A model generated the notes under the pieces. It made no database searches. It saw nothing but the letters and a program-made list of their open reading frames with translations, and had not been told where the DNA came from. From assembly GCF_900107935.1 (NCBI RefSeq), contig NZ_FNVG01000008.1, positions 124,001 to 188,000 on the forward strand: 64,000 nt of DNA, read 5' to 3'. Below, piece by piece: positions 26,981-36,612 of this stretch. A program made the position numbers and the translations under genes. Origin of the DNA: Vibrio hangzhouensis. Lineage in GTDB: Bacteria; Pseudomonadota; Gammaproteobacteria; Enterobacterales; Vibrionaceae. Every line of letters begins with the position of its first letter. Within the stretch, counting starts at the first letter, position 1.

Positions 26981-28412
26981 TATTCGTTCCTTTGTTTCTG
27001 TATTTGTTCATAAACGACTGATTTATTGGGGTTAAGCTGGCTAGCTCACCAAGTTTTAACGGCTTGATTGGATTGCGCAGGCGGTAGTAGCCCACTTTCT
27101 CCATCGGTAGTCCCGTTTCATCCTGGATGATATGGGCCACCGTAGTTCCGCAATATCGTCCCTGACAGGGGCCCATACCACAGCGGGTGTAGGCTTTAAT
27201 CTGATTGATGCCATGAACACCTTTCGCCGCATGTTGTCGAATTTTTCCGGCGGTCACTTCCTCACAGCGACAGACAATGGTCTCATCGCTGGGCACCAGA
27301 GCCTGCTTCGGCGGGGCGTACAGCGCGTCAAGAAATGGGCGTACGGCCATGTCGTTATTGATGGCTGTTTTCAACGCTTCGGCTTCACTGGCGACCTGAC
27401 TGCTCTTGACGATACCCAGAGAAATCAATGCGTTCACGGCGACAAGTTCACCTTGACGCTCTGCCACCACCGCCCCACCGATACCGCCACCGTCTCCCGC
27501 AACATATACGCCATTGCGTGAGCTGAGGTTATTCGTATCCAGTGTCGGCAACCAGCACATTTGCAATGCATCCCAGTGATGCTCGAGCCCCATCGCCCTT
27601 GTTAACTGCACGTTCGGGACCACGCCAACATGCGCCAACACACTTTGTGTCTCGAGCGATGTCTTACGTCCCTGGCTAATAAACGTTAACCACTCCACCT
27701 TACCATTGCCGTCGGCGACGATGTCACTGGCACTGGTGTAACGCTTGATACCGGCCTTACGAAGTTTTGCCAGCAACTTAAGACCTTTAAAGAGCACCTG
27801 TCGTCCCTTTAACGCCCCACTGGCATACCTGATGGCCTTGATGTAACTGTCCGCTTTCTGGGTATCCACTATCGCCTGAGGAGGCGCACCTGCGTCAATC
27901 ATCTGCGCCGCCAGTAGATAAACTAACGGCCCCGTACCTACCAGAACCGCCTTATTCGGCACTAACCCAGATGTTTTCATCAGAATCTGAACCGCACCCG
28001 CCGTCATCACCCCGGGAAGTGTCCAGCCGACAAATGGAAACGGCCTTTCTATCGCGCCCGTGGCGATGATTATCTGTTTGGCAGCGATCTTTCTCGCGGC
28101 CCCGTTCTGGCTCCAGTAAACACGATTATCACTGTCGACGCGCCACAAGGTTGCCTGAGTAATGTGCGTAATGTTCGCTTGATTAAAGGCCCTGACCAGT
28201 TCAGCGCCACGTTGATAGTCGGGCCCAAAAATGTGCCCGTTAGGGTGACCCGTTTCCTTAAGCGAACGGTATATCTGCCCACCCGGGTTGGGCTGTTCAT
28301 CGATCACGACGACGCTCGCTCCCGCTTTAGCGCTGCGCACTGCCGCACTCATACCCGCGGGACCAGCACCAATGATACATACATCCACATTATTGCTTAG
28401 TTCGTCCTGCAT
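26919..28412 (-). CDS. FAD/NAD(P)-binding oxidoreductase with BFD-like [2Fe-2S] domain (HcnB/OoxA-like)
   Basis: About 497 residues from the ATG at 28412, with GGGAGGG upstream. The N-terminus has the FAD motif C-I-I-G-A-G-P-A-G-M-S-A-A; a second nucleotide motif is L-V-G-T-G-P-L-V-Y. The C-terminus has V-C-R-C-E-E-V-T and R-C-G-M-G-P-C-Q-G-R-Y-C-G, the four-Cys BFD-like cluster site. This is the alpha subunit of three-part flavin dehydrogenases such as hydrogen cyanide synthase HcnABC, octopine/nopaline oxidase and D-hydroxyproline dehydrogenase. It passes electrons from the DAO subunit. Partners follow and precede it with overlaps. Confidence 0.87.
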   Translation of the reverse strand: MQDELSNNVDVCIIGAGPAGMSAAVRSAKAGASVVVIDEQPNPGGQIYRSLKETGHPNGHIFGPDYQRGAELVRAFNQANITHITQATLWRVDSDNRVYWSQNGAARKIAAKQIIIATGAIERPFPFVGWTLPGVMTAGAVQILMKTSGLVPNKAVLVGTGPLVYLLAAQMIDAGAPPQAIVDTQKADSYIKAIRYASGALKGRQVLFKGLKLLAKLRKAGIKRYTSASDIVADGNGKVEWLTFISQGRKTSLETQSVLAHVGVVPNVQLTRAMGLEHHWDALQMCWLPTLDTNNLSSRNGVYVAGDGGGIGGAVVAERQGELVAVNALISLGIVKSSQVASEAEALKTAINNDMAVRPFLDALYAPPKQALVPSDETIVCRCEEVTAGKIRQHAAKGVHGINQIKAYTRCGMGPCQGRYCGTTVAHIIQDETGLPMEKVGYYRLRNPIKPLKLGELASLTPINQSFMNKYRNKGTNNESGTTSVHQSANEQSSYTQ

Positions 28413-28423
28413 AAGCCCTCCCA

Positions 28424-28723
28424 TTAACTACTTTGACGCTGAATAGACATACCGTCTTGAATCACATTCATACACGCCTGTACATTGTGTTCACCATCAA
28501 CTTCCACACGACATTCAAAACAGCTGCCCATCATGCAAAATGGTGCTCGTGGCGAACCAGATTGGGGAGACTCTCGGGTATGATCCACACCTGCGGCAAG
28601 CAGTGCCGATGCTATGGTGTCACCGGCTAAGGCCGTATAGGATTTTCCTTCCCAGAAAAACTGAACCGTTTGTTGCTGCGTCTCAGACGCAACCAATCTT
28701 TGAAACTTAGAATCTGTCTTCAC
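28424..28723 (-). CDS. Small [2Fe-2S] ferredoxin-like subunit (HcnA-like)
   Basis: About 99 residues from a GTG at 28723 (V-K-T-D-S-K), with GGAG 8 bp upstream. It overlaps the end of the DAO gene by 17 bp. The plant-type ferredoxin cluster ligands are visible in F-C-M-M-G-S-C-F-E-C and a later A-C-M. It is the small electron-transfer subunit that joins the two flavoproteins, as in HcnA and OoxX-type proteins. Confidence 0.85.
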   Translation of the reverse strand: MKTDSKFQRLVASETQQQTVQFFWEGKSYTALAGDTIASALLAAGVDHTRESPQSGSPRAPFCMMGSCFECRVEVDGEHNVQACMNVIQDGMSIQRQSS

Positions 28724-29807
28724 TGAACAACTCCAAATCAGGTGCATCCACCGCACCCTCTAACCAATACGGAAGCAAATAGCTGTGGGCCGCAGCTAGC
28801 GTGATGCCGCTATGGCAACTAACGAGATACGCACCCTGGTTCGTTTTAGACTGCTGATAAATCGGTACACCATCGGGCGATATAATTCGAATCGACCCCC
28901 AACTGCGGACCAGCTTGGTCTGAGCCAAAAACGGATATACCGCGATCGCCCGCTCCGCAATGGCCGCAGTGACCTCCAGGGTGTCACTGTCATCCAGGCC
29001 CTGATTTTCCTTAGAGTCACCAATCTGAATGCCCCCTTCATCAACCTGTCGGATAATCCCTGAGGGTCGCTTGAGCTTATTTGGGGGCAGTTTTTCGGTG
29101 ATCAGCACTTGCCCTTTTTGCGCGCTAACAGGTGCCACGAAACCCAGCTTTGGCCCCAGCGTCGCCGCCCCCAGTCCCGCAGACAGGATCACTTTGTCGC
29201 TGTGATAACGCGTGCCATCTTCGAGCAAGACTTCAAAACGTCCCGAGCTGTCTTTGCTGGCATCGACAACATTGACGCCCGCCACCACTTTGCCGCCAAT
29301 ACTCTGAATTGCGGCGATATAAGTTCGAAGCAGTTTTAGCGGGTTTACGTGACCATCTTCCGGACCATAAATGGCGCCAACCACCTCAGGGCCAATTTCC
29401 GGCTCTTCCGCTAATAGTCGTTCTCTGTCCCAGATTTCGTAAGGATGGTCCGTGCCCAACTGTTCACGGAGCGCTTCATACTGTCTGACCTTCGCGGCCA
29501 TCTCTTGCTCACAAAAATGGAAGTCGTAGCCACCTTGCTGAACGAGGTTAAGGTTGTCACCCGTGAGCTCTTCCAGCTCATCGGCCAGATTGCGCCACAA
29601 ATTGATTGAGCGCCTTGTCCAGGCAGCGTAATGCGGTGCGTCTAAACCTTTACTGGATAGCCACACCAACCCAAAATTGCCTCGTGAGGCTCGGTGGGCA
29701 CTATCCCCACCGTCTAATACGGTGACTTTATGTCCGGCTTTGAGCAATCCGTAAGCCACAGCGCAGCCCACGACACCTCCACCGACTACAATATATTCCG
29801 GTTTCAT
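28707..29807 (-). CDS. FAD-dependent amino-acid/opine dehydrogenase, DAO family (HcnC-like)
   Basis: 366 residues. It starts with the Rossmann motif Y-I-V-V-G-G-G-V-V-G-C-A-V-A-Y-G-L and ends with the DAO-type C-terminal block S-C-H-S-G-I-T-L-A-A-A. This is the catalytic subunit that oxidises an amine of an amino acid, D-amino acid or opine to an imine. It is the first gene of an overlapping set with the [2Fe-2S] and FAD subunits and RidA, downstream of a TRAP transporter. The true substrate should be the ligand of that transporter. Confidence 0.87.
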   Translation of the reverse strand: MKPEYIVVGGGVVGCAVAYGLLKAGHKVTVLDGGDSAHRASRGNFGLVWLSSKGLDAPHYAAWTRRSINLWRNLADELEELTGDNLNLVQQGGYDFHFCEQEMAAKVRQYEALREQLGTDHPYEIWDRERLLAEEPEIGPEVVGAIYGPEDGHVNPLKLLRTYIAAIQSIGGKVVAGVNVVDASKDSSGRFEVLLEDGTRYHSDKVILSAGLGAATLGPKLGFVAPVSAQKGQVLITEKLPPNKLKRPSGIIRQVDEGGIQIGDSKENQGLDDSDTLEVTAAIAERAIAVYPFLAQTKLVRSWGSIRIISPDGVPIYQQSKTNQGAYLVSCHSGITLAAAHSYLLPYWLEGAVDAPDLELFSEDRF

Positions 29808-29834
29808 ATCGTTCTCTTCAGACTTAGATTATTT

Positions 29835-29852
29835 GGGGCGCGGTCGCGCCCC
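29835..29852 (-). other. GC-rich hairpin after the dctP gene
   Basis: GGGGCGCG (29835-29842) and CGCGCCCC (29845-29852) pair perfectly with a two-base gap. It lies between the binding-protein gene and the dehydrogenase genes and has no T-run. Likely mRNA-end protection or partial termination. Confidence 0.5.
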
Positions 29853-29870
29853 GATGAACGTGCGCCAGGT

Positions 29871-30896
29871 TTAGTTCAGCGCTTTGTCTAGGATTGGTTG
29901 ACTCCATTCAGAGCCGATGTCGTCGATGATCTGCGGCCACACTGTCGCGCGGACTTTCTCTGCCGTGAGTTTCAGCTGAGCTGGCGTTACCTCAACAATG
30001 GTTGCGCCCGCATCGACCAATTTCTGCTCATTGGCGCTCTGATCCTGTTGTGCTGCATCCCAACGACGAGATTCAAATTGCGCGGCTGCCGCGACCAGTG
30101 CGCTTTTCTCGTTATCATCCAGATCGTCCAGGCGCTCTGAGTTGATCATCAAGTACCAAATCTCAAAGTGTGTATTAAGGGGAATGTAAGTTTTGGTCAC
30201 ATCACGGAATGAGGCATAATATCCCTCCGCACCAGATCCAATCACACCATCAACAACGCCCGTCTGTACTGCGGTAAACGCCTCAGAGAATGGCAGCGGA
30301 GAGCCTATATAACCCACGTTATCCGCCAACAATTGGAAGCTTTTAATTGGTGGTACGCGAAGTTTGATACCCTTATTCACATCCGGGTTGCCTGCATCGA
30401 CCGCGCTTCGGTTAAGCGAGATTCCGCCAAAATACACCGGATAGGCCGCCAGCAGAGTGATGTCCTGTTTGGCAAACAGCTTCTCCATCGCCTGACGCAC
30501 TGGTGCCCCGCTTCCATAAATGTTCTGCGCCTCTTCCCAGTTGTTGGCTAAAAACGGCAGCAAGCCAATTTGCATTTTTCTGTCGGTAGAGGTGGATGCA
30601 GGCTGCAGTGCCATATCGATCGCACCAACAGAGATCCGCTCCTGGACCAAGGTGTAGTCACCGAGTGCATTCGCCGCATACACTCTGAGCTTTAGATCGC
30701 CATCTGTCGCCGTCTTAAGCTCTTCACTTAGCTGTTTGATGTCGGTATCCACCACGGTACCCTGCGGGCGAACATGGCTGATTTTCAGGGTTGTTGCTTG
30801 TGCAGGTATCGCAGTCATCGTTGCAGCGATGAGCGAAGCGAGCACAGTACATTTTTTCAGTGTCTTTGTTGGTGCAAACATACTTGTTTTGATCAT
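29871..30896 (-). CDS. TRAP transporter substrate-binding protein DctP
   Basis: 341 residues with a signal peptide (cleavage near A-Q-A just before T-T-L-K-I-S-H). ATG at 30896 has AAAGGA upstream. DctP-family features are S-H-V-R-P-Q-G-T, L-R-V-P-P-I-K-S (carboxylate-binding Arg) near residue 170, and P-L-P-F-S-E-A-F-T-A-V-Q-T-G-V-V-D-G near residue 200. It captures an organic acid or amino-acid-like ligand in the periplasm for the DctQM membrane pair encoded just upstream. Confidence 0.9.
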   Translation of the reverse strand: MIKTSMFAPTKTLKKCTVLASLIAATMTAIPAQATTLKISHVRPQGTVVDTDIKQLSEELKTATDGDLKLRVYAANALGDYTLVQERISVGAIDMALQPASTSTDRKMQIGLLPFLANNWEEAQNIYGSGAPVRQAMEKLFAKQDITLLAAYPVYFGGISLNRSAVDAGNPDVNKGIKLRVPPIKSFQLLADNVGYIGSPLPFSEAFTAVQTGVVDGVIGSGAEGYYASFRDVTKTYIPLNTHFEIWYLMINSERLDDLDDNEKSALVAAAAQFESRRWDAAQQDQSANEQKLVDAGATIVEVTPAQLKLTAEKVRATVWPQIIDDIGSEWSQPILDKALN

Positions 30897-30908
30897 GGTA
30901 ATTTCCTT

Positions 30909-32207
30909 TTAGTAACCAAACACAGTAGGGAGGAATAATGAGAGTTCTGACCAGAATGAGGTAAGAATCACGACAGGCAGATAACCAAATACGATTAATG
31001 ACATCGCAGGGCCAACCACCTCAGAGAACTTGACGTTACCGATACGAGCGCCTAGATAAAGGATCGATGCGTACGGCGGAGTCACACCACCCATTGCCGT
31101 ATTGACCCCCATAATCGCAGCGAACTGAATTGGGCTGATACCAATCGCTGTCATAAGCGGTAGCAAAAGTGGCGCGATAAGAATGATTGCAGTCAGATCA
31201 TTGACCACCATTCCTACCAAAAACAGTAAGATATTGATGAAAATCAGTAGCAGGACTTTGTTCTCAGTGACCCCAAAAATCGCTTCAACCAATTGCTGTG
31301 GAATATCTTCGACCACAAACATTTGACTCAGGATCAGACTGAACAGAATCATGAACATGATTGAGCCAACGGCGGTTGCCGACTCTTTGCCCGAAATAAG
31401 CAGCGTCTTCCAGCTCAGACCTTTGTAGATCAGAAAGCCAACTGGCACCGCGTAAATAACCGCAACAGCCGCGGCCTCGGTTGGTGTCATCACGCCGCCG
31501 TAAATCCCGCCAAGAATAATCACTGGCATTAATAGTGCTGGTACTGCCGTAAACGTTTTGCTGGATGTCTGTTTGATCATCTCTGACATAGTAGGCTTGT
31601 CATCCAGAATCAGAGGAAACTTGCGCGCCTTGTAGATGTTGATCATGGCGAAATTGAACGTTACCAGCAGGCCCGGACCAAGCGTGGCCAGGAAACAGGC
31701 CAGAATCGATGTATCGGTCACCCAACCGTAAACAATCATGGTGACACTCGGTGGGATCAACAGCCCCAGAATCGACGAGTTGGCAATTAACGCGGTCGCA
31801 TAAGCTCTTGGGTAGCCGCGCTTTTCCATCTCAGGGATAAGCAAGGGACCGATCGCCGCCACGCCTGTCAGACCACTGCCAGAGATAGCACCAATAATGG
31901 CGCAACTGAACGACGCAACAATGCCCAAACCACCACGTATATGACCCACAAATACGTTCACAAACCCGAGCAGACTGGCGGCAATGCCGCTGCGGCTCAT
32001 GATGGTGCCAGCCAGTACAAAAAGAGGTATCGCAAGCAAAACGGGGTTCATTAACTGACCGGCACCCCACATCATATTTCCTTTCATCGACATGTCGCCG
32101 ACGAAGCTCATGACCATTAATGCACCGCCAAAACAGAACGGTAATGGCACACCGAAGGTTAGCAGTATGACCAAAACGGCCACTGCCAACAGAGCTACTT
32201 CAATCAT
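30909..32207 (-). CDS. TRAP transporter large permease DctM
   Basis: 432 residues, about 11-12 hydrophobic segments, with the family motifs L-T-F-G-V-P-L-P-F near residue 18, G-S-G-L-T-G-V-A-A-I-G near residue 105 and the late G-V-N-T-A-M-G-G-V-T-P-P-Y-A. It is the sodium-driven channel subunit. The start codon is 3 bp after the dctQ stop. Confidence 0.93.
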   Translation of the reverse strand: MIEVALLAVAVLVILLTFGVPLPFCFGGALMVMSFVGDMSMKGNMMWGAGQLMNPVLLAIPLFVLAGTIMSRSGIAASLLGFVNVFVGHIRGGLGIVASFSCAIIGAISGSGLTGVAAIGPLLIPEMEKRGYPRAYATALIANSSILGLLIPPSVTMIVYGWVTDTSILACFLATLGPGLLVTFNFAMINIYKARKFPLILDDKPTMSEMIKQTSSKTFTAVPALLMPVIILGGIYGGVMTPTEAAAVAVIYAVPVGFLIYKGLSWKTLLISGKESATAVGSIMFMILFSLILSQMFVVEDIPQQLVEAIFGVTENKVLLLIFINILLFLVGMVVNDLTAIILIAPLLLPLMTAIGISPIQFAAIMGVNTAMGGVTPPYASILYLGARIGNVKFSEVVGPAMSLIVFGYLPVVILTSFWSELSLFLPTVFGY

Positions 32208-32210
32208 AAT

Positions 32211-32693
32211 TTAAACCTTGTTTTCTATGTAAGTTGGAGACTTAAGTTGACGAATCAACCTGACAATGTGCATGGCAATAAAGAGAGTGATCAGAAGTAA
32301 ACCGATAAATACGGAACATTCGTGATAGAAAGTGGGGATATAGAGCGTAGGACTCTCCTTCCAGACCCTCCATGCGTACTTGACGTAATCCCATGCCCAA
32401 TAGGTAAGCCAGCTCGAAATCACTAAACTGATCGTCTCACTGATCAGCGCCAGGATCTGGTGGCCACGCTCTGTCTTAATAAAGATTTCCAACACATTTG
32501 CTCGTATTTGCGTATCTTCCCTGGACGCATTAACGGCACCAAGCATGTAGAGCCACAAGGTGGGGATCACCATCGACTCTTCCAGTCCCATAATCGGGAC
32601 CTCAAAAACATATCGTGTCACCACCTGAACGAACTGCATCAAAGCCACCGATGCAATCAGGAAGGTGAGCAGATATCTGAATTTTTGCTCCAC
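32211..32693 (-). CDS. TRAP transporter small permease DctQ
   Basis: 160 residues with four membrane segments and the usual DctQ pattern (R-Y-V-F-E-V-P-I-M-G-L-E-E near residue 28 and a membrane-edge W-L-T-Y-W-A near 95). First gene of dctQMP followed by the dehydrogenase genes. The start is the ATG at 32693, with GTGG upstream. It stabilises DctM. Confidence 0.9.
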   Translation of the reverse strand: MEQKFRYLLTFLIASVALMQFVQVVTRYVFEVPIMGLEESMVIPTLWLYMLGAVNASREDTQIRANVLEIFIKTERGHQILALISETISLVISSWLTYWAWDYVKYAWRVWKESPTLYIPTFYHECSVFIGLLLITLFIAMHIVRLIRQLKSPTYIENKV

Positions 32694-32783
32694 TGGTACA
32701 TTTCCTTATTGTTTTATTTGTAAACACCAAGTTAATTTAAAGGTGACAGATGATAAAAACAAATTTAAAATTCCTCTAAAGTA

Positions 32784-32798
32784 ATAAGTTTTTCTTAT
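32784..32798. promoter_or_regulatory. LysR-type operator (T-N11-A)
   Basis: ATAAGTTTTTCTTAT is a 15-bp dyad containing T-N11-A. It lies 8 bp before the LysR start codon in the 113-bp gap facing dctQ, a standard place for autoregulation and divergent control. Confidence 0.6.
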
Positions 32799-32806
32799 AG
32801 GTTAAA

Positions 32807-33724
32807 ATGAGCAACATCTCGATCAAACAACTCGAAACCTTCCGCACCGTGATGCGCTCAGGTTCGGTGACATTAGCCGCCAAAACCTTGTGCCGAACTC
32901 AACCTGCGATCAGCGCTATGCTGGTCGGATTAGAGAAAGAACTTGGTTTTTCTCTGTTTGAGCGACATAAGGGACGGTTAGTCCCTAAGCCTGAGGCGTA
33001 CTTTCTGCTTGAAGAGACGGACGCCATTCTGGAGCGCTTGTCACGCTCAACACAGCTGATGGCGGAAGTAAAAAACCTCACCCGAGGTAAACTTCGAATC
33101 GCCTGTATGCCCGCAGCGGCGCTTTTCTTTATGCCCCATGTGATCGCCGAATTTGTCAAAGACAGGCCTGAGGTTGAGGTATCGATGATGATGCGCAGCT
33201 CCACCATGGTTCAGGATTGGATTGCCTCTCAGCAATACGATATTGGCTACTCAGAACTGCCCAAAGACCGGGATTCATTTCATGTCGAGCCGATTCACCT
33301 TGAAGGTGTGGTTGCTCTGCATATCGACCACCCGCTTGCGACCAAAGAAGTCATAACCCCTAAAGACCTCGATAACGAGCCCTTAGCAACGCTGTTTACG
33401 CGCCACGCGGCAAGTGAACACCTGCGAGTCCTGTTTGAAGAACACAACGTGAAATATCGCCCCAGGTTTGAACTGCAAAACTATATTTCTGGGTTTGAGT
33501 TTGTGGAGCAGAAGTTGTGCGCGTGTATCTGCGACCCGATCAGCGCCGCCAGTTACAAGCACTACAAAGGCGGTCAGGGTAACGTCATCTTCCGCCGGTT
33601 CGCTCCGGTAATTACATTCGACCACGCCATTCTGACCCCAGCGCATAAGCCAATGTCACAATTGGCGAAGTTATTTGCCGAGAATATCAAGAGGAGTGTG
33701 GTTTCATTTGTAGCGGTATCTTAA
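32807..33724 (+). CDS. LysR-family transcriptional regulator
   Basis: 305 residues. The N-terminal winged helix-turn-helix is clear: I-K-Q-L-E-T-F-R-T-V-M-R-S-G-S-V-T-L-A-A-K-T-L-C-R-T-Q-P-A-I (read in two parts) and L-E-K-E-L-G-F-S-L-F-E-R. The rest is a periplasmic-binding-like effector domain. It is divergent from the TRAP/dehydrogenase genes and is therefore the likely regulator of that catabolic cluster. A T-N11-A dyad lies just upstream. Confidence 0.92.
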   Translation: MSNISIKQLETFRTVMRSGSVTLAAKTLCRTQPAISAMLVGLEKELGFSLFERHKGRLVPKPEAYFLLEETDAILERLSRSTQLMAEVKNLTRGKLRIACMPAAALFFMPHVIAEFVKDRPEVEVSMMMRSSTMVQDWIASQQYDIGYSELPKDRDSFHVEPIHLEGVVALHIDHPLATKEVITPKDLDNEPLATLFTRHAASEHLRVLFEEHNVKYRPRFELQNYISGFEFVEQKLCACICDPISAASYKHYKGGQGNVIFRRFAPVITFDHAILTPAHKPMSQLAKLFAENIKRSVVSFVAVS

Positions 33725-33926
33725 GAGATGCAATGAGCAGTAAGCCCTCACCCTGACCCTTCCCTCTCCTTTCCTACCAGAGTGGTGCATACGCACCACG
33801 ACTGGACAGTGGATATCCGACTGTTCAAAGAGACCATACAAACAACGTACCATCGGAGGGATAAAACTTGGTCAGTTTATTGCATTGAGCTCTTCACCTT
33901 AAGCATTTGAAAGGATTCTGTGCGAA
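33725..33926. other. Intergenic region with short hairpin
   Basis: GTGGTGC (33782-33788) pairs with GCACCAC (33793-33799). A CT-rich stretch CCCTCACCCTGACCCTTCC before it resembles repeats often seen between Vibrio genes. It may hold the LysR terminator and the promoter of the following ABC operon. Confidence 0.35.
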
Positions 33927-35459
33927 ATGAAAAACCCACCACTACTGGAACTCTGGCACGTCAGTAAGGCTTTTCCCGGCGTGATCGCCAACGACAATGT
34001 CGACATGATGCTCCATAAAGGGGAAATTCTCGCGCTACTGGGCGAAAATGGTGCAGGCAAATCGACGCTGGTAAAAATGATCTATGGTACGAACCAGCCA
34101 GACAGCGGTGCCATTTTATGGAACAACCATGAAGTCACCATAGACTCTCCTAATCAGGCGAGGCGTATGGGCATTGGCATGGTGTTCCAGCATTTCTCAG
34201 TGTTTGAAACCTTGACCGTCCAGGAAAACATTGAGCTCGCCCTCGACAAAGAGTTTCGTAATAAAATTGGCGACCTGCGAAAGCACATTCTCGAAATCAG
34301 CGAGAAATATGACCTTCATGTCCAGCCTGATCGCTACGTACACAGTTTGAGCATTGGCGAACGTCAGAGAGTTGAGATCGTTCGCTGCCTGATGCAAGAC
34401 GTGAAACTGCTGATACTAGACGAACCAACATCGGTATTGACCCCTTTGGAGGTGACTGGGTTATTTCGTGTACTACGAAAGCTGGCCAAAGAAGGCTGCA
34501 GCATATTGTTCATCAGTCACAAACTCAAAGAGGTAACGGAACTGTGTGACAGAGCAATAATCCTGCGCGCTGGAAAGGTGAGCGGAGAATGCATCCCTGC
34601 CAATGAAACCGCTGACTCCATCGCCCGGATGATGGTCGGATCCGACGCGGAGCTTTCTGAACACTATCCGAAAAAGAGCTCCGACAACACGGCACTTGAG
34701 ATCCACCAGCTGTCGCTAACACCATCTCATCCATTTGGGTGTGGATTAAACAATGTTTCGTTTCAGCTGAACGCAGGAGAGATCCTTGGCATCGCCGGAG
34801 TCGCAGGCAACGGGCAAGAGGACCTGTTAGCGGCGTTAAGCGGTGAAGACACCCGAACAAAAAGTGACAGCATCACTTTTAATGGGCGCGGCATTGGTCA
34901 TCTCGACGCTGGTAAACGCCGCAAACTGGGTATGGCGTATGTTCCTGCAGAGCGACTCGGCCAAGGGGCGGTTCCCGAGATGTCGCTGGAAGACAATACC
35001 CTTCTGACCAATTCCGATACCCTGACCAAACATGGTCTGATCCAGCATCGTAAACTGGCATCTTTAGCGCAGCAGATCATCTCCGACAACAACGTCAAAT
35101 GCCGTGATCGCTTTTCGCAGGCAAAAAGCCTGTCCGGCGGCAATCTCCAGAAATTCATCATCGGCCGGGAGGTAAAGCAAGCTTCACGGGTGCTGATTTG
35201 TGCCCACCCTACCTGGGGAGTAGACATAGGTGCAGCGAGCGCCATTCACAGACAGATCATTGAACTCAGAGATGCCGGCTCAGCCATTGTGGTGATCTCC
35301 GAGGATATTGATGAACTGTTTGTCATCTGCGACAAACTGGCCGTTCTCTACGAAGGGCAATTGTCCCCCACCGTCAACACTCAACAAACCACCATAGAAG
35401 AAATCGGCAAATGGATCGCTGGCGGGTTCATTCAAGACAAGGAGAGTCAGTATGCTTAA
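33927..35459 (+). CDS. BMP-type (nucleoside-like) ABC transporter ATPase, duplicated
   Basis: 510 residues with two ATPase domains. The first is complete: Walker A G-E-N-G-A-G-K-S-T near residue 40, signature L-S-I-G-E-R-Q-R-V-E near 143, Walker B L-L-I-L-D-E-P-T-S. The second has G-V-A-G-N-G-Q-E-D, signature L-S-G-G-N-L-Q-K and a degenerate Walker B (I-C-A-H-P-T-W-G-V-D), as is normal for the second half of this family (YufO/RbsA-like). It overlaps the first permease by 8 bp. Confidence 0.9.
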   Translation: MKNPPLLELWHVSKAFPGVIANDNVDMMLHKGEILALLGENGAGKSTLVKMIYGTNQPDSGAILWNNHEVTIDSPNQARRMGIGMVFQHFSVFETLTVQENIELALDKEFRNKIGDLRKHILEISEKYDLHVQPDRYVHSLSIGERQRVEIVRCLMQDVKLLILDEPTSVLTPLEVTGLFRVLRKLAKEGCSILFISHKLKEVTELCDRAIILRAGKVSGECIPANETADSIARMMVGSDAELSEHYPKKSSDNTALEIHQLSLTPSHPFGCGLNNVSFQLNAGEILGIAGVAGNGQEDLLAALSGEDTRTKSDSITFNGRGIGHLDAGKRRKLGMAYVPAERLGQGAVPEMSLEDNTLLTNSDTLTKHGLIQHRKLASLAQQIISDNNVKCRDRFSQAKSLSGGNLQKFIIGREVKQASRVLICAHPTWGVDIGAASAIHRQIIELRDAGSAIVVISEDIDELFVICDKLAVLYEGQLSPTVNTQQTTIEEIGKWIAGGFIQDKESQYA

Positions 35460-36612
35460 TGCAGAACCAAGGGTGGAAAGCTCCAAAGCGATGGCCTGGA
35501 TTTCTCCTTTTATTGCCATTGTCCTGACCATGCTGACCTCTAGTCTCATTTTTATGCTGCTCGATGTCAGTCCCGTCAAAGCCTTTAATGTGTTTATTAT
35601 CCAGCCATTCAGCGATGCTTATAATATTGGCGAACTACTGGTTAAATCGACGCCGCTATTATTGTGTGCCGTTGGACTCGCAATTTGTTATCGGGCCAAT
35701 ATTTGGAACATTGGTGCAGAAGGACAGCTGCTCGTCGGGGCCATCGCCACCACGTACGTTGCGATCAATGCCACCGAAACCAGCGGGTTCGGCCTGTTAT
35801 TTCTGGCTCTGCTTGCGGGCATCGCTGCGGGCATGGCATGGGCGGCGATACCCACCTTTTTGAACCGGGCCTTCCATACCAACATCATTTTAACCACCAT
35901 CATGCTCAACTATATCGGGCTTTATACCCTGCTTTGGGCAGTTCACGGCCCACTTGCCGACCCGCAAGGTTTTGGCTTTCCCGAGTCAGTGATGTTCTCT
36001 GACAGCGTACTGCTTCCTCTGATACTCGATGAAGGACGAGCGTCGATCAGCATTCTGATTGCCATAGTTGTGGCTCTGCTGTGTGGCTTCTCCTTATTCA
36101 AGACCCTGCCCGGCTTTAAAATACGTGTCTACGGTGAAGACCAGCTTGCGGCACGCTATGCCGGGTTCAGCGGTAACAAAATCATTTGGGGAGTGATGTT
36201 ATTTGCCGGTGCACTTGCCGGATTTGCCGGAGCGGCCGAAGTAACCGGCCCTATCGGTCAACTGATACCCTCGGTATCACCTGGCTATGGCTACGCCGCG
36301 ATCATTGTTGCCTATCTGGGACGATTGAATCCCTATGGGATCATTGTGTCTGCTCTCTTTATGGGCGCGCTGTATATGGGGAGTGATTTAGCCCAAATTG
36401 AACTCGGACTGCCCACAGCCATCACCGGATTATTCCAGGGCTGTTTACTGTTTTTCTTATTGGCCTGCGATTTTCTGATCTTCTATCGCATCAAAGTCAT
36501 GTCACCGAAAGCCTACTTCTCAAAAAGGGCCGCATCGCGTCAGTCCGTTAATACGATGACGACCACAGCAACAAACACTCAATCCGAATCGCAAAATCAA
36601 GGAGTACTCTAA
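35452..36612 (+). CDS. BMP-type ABC transporter permease 1 (YufP-like)
   Basis: 386 residues with about ten membrane segments. Family blocks include N-I-W-N-I-G-A-E-G-Q-L-L-V-G near residue 84 and A-G-F-A-G-A-A-E-V-T-G near residue 262. A polar Thr/Ser/Gln-rich tail of about 25 residues ends the protein. It overlaps the ATPase gene and its stop is next to the second permease start (a 1-bp overlap), so the three genes are co-translated. Confidence 0.88.
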   Translation: MLNAEPRVESSKAMAWISPFIAIVLTMLTSSLIFMLLDVSPVKAFNVFIIQPFSDAYNIGELLVKSTPLLLCAVGLAICYRANIWNIGAEGQLLVGAIATTYVAINATETSGFGLLFLALLAGIAAGMAWAAIPTFLNRAFHTNIILTTIMLNYIGLYTLLWAVHGPLADPQGFGFPESVMFSDSVLLPLILDEGRASISILIAIVVALLCGFSLFKTLPGFKIRVYGEDQLAARYAGFSGNKIIWGVMLFAGALAGFAGAAEVTGPIGQLIPSVSPGYGYAAIIVAYLGRLNPYGIIVSALFMGALYMGSDLAQIELGLPTAITGLFQGCLLFFLLACDFLIFYRIKVMSPKAYFSKRAASRQSVNTMTTTATNTQSESQNQGVL

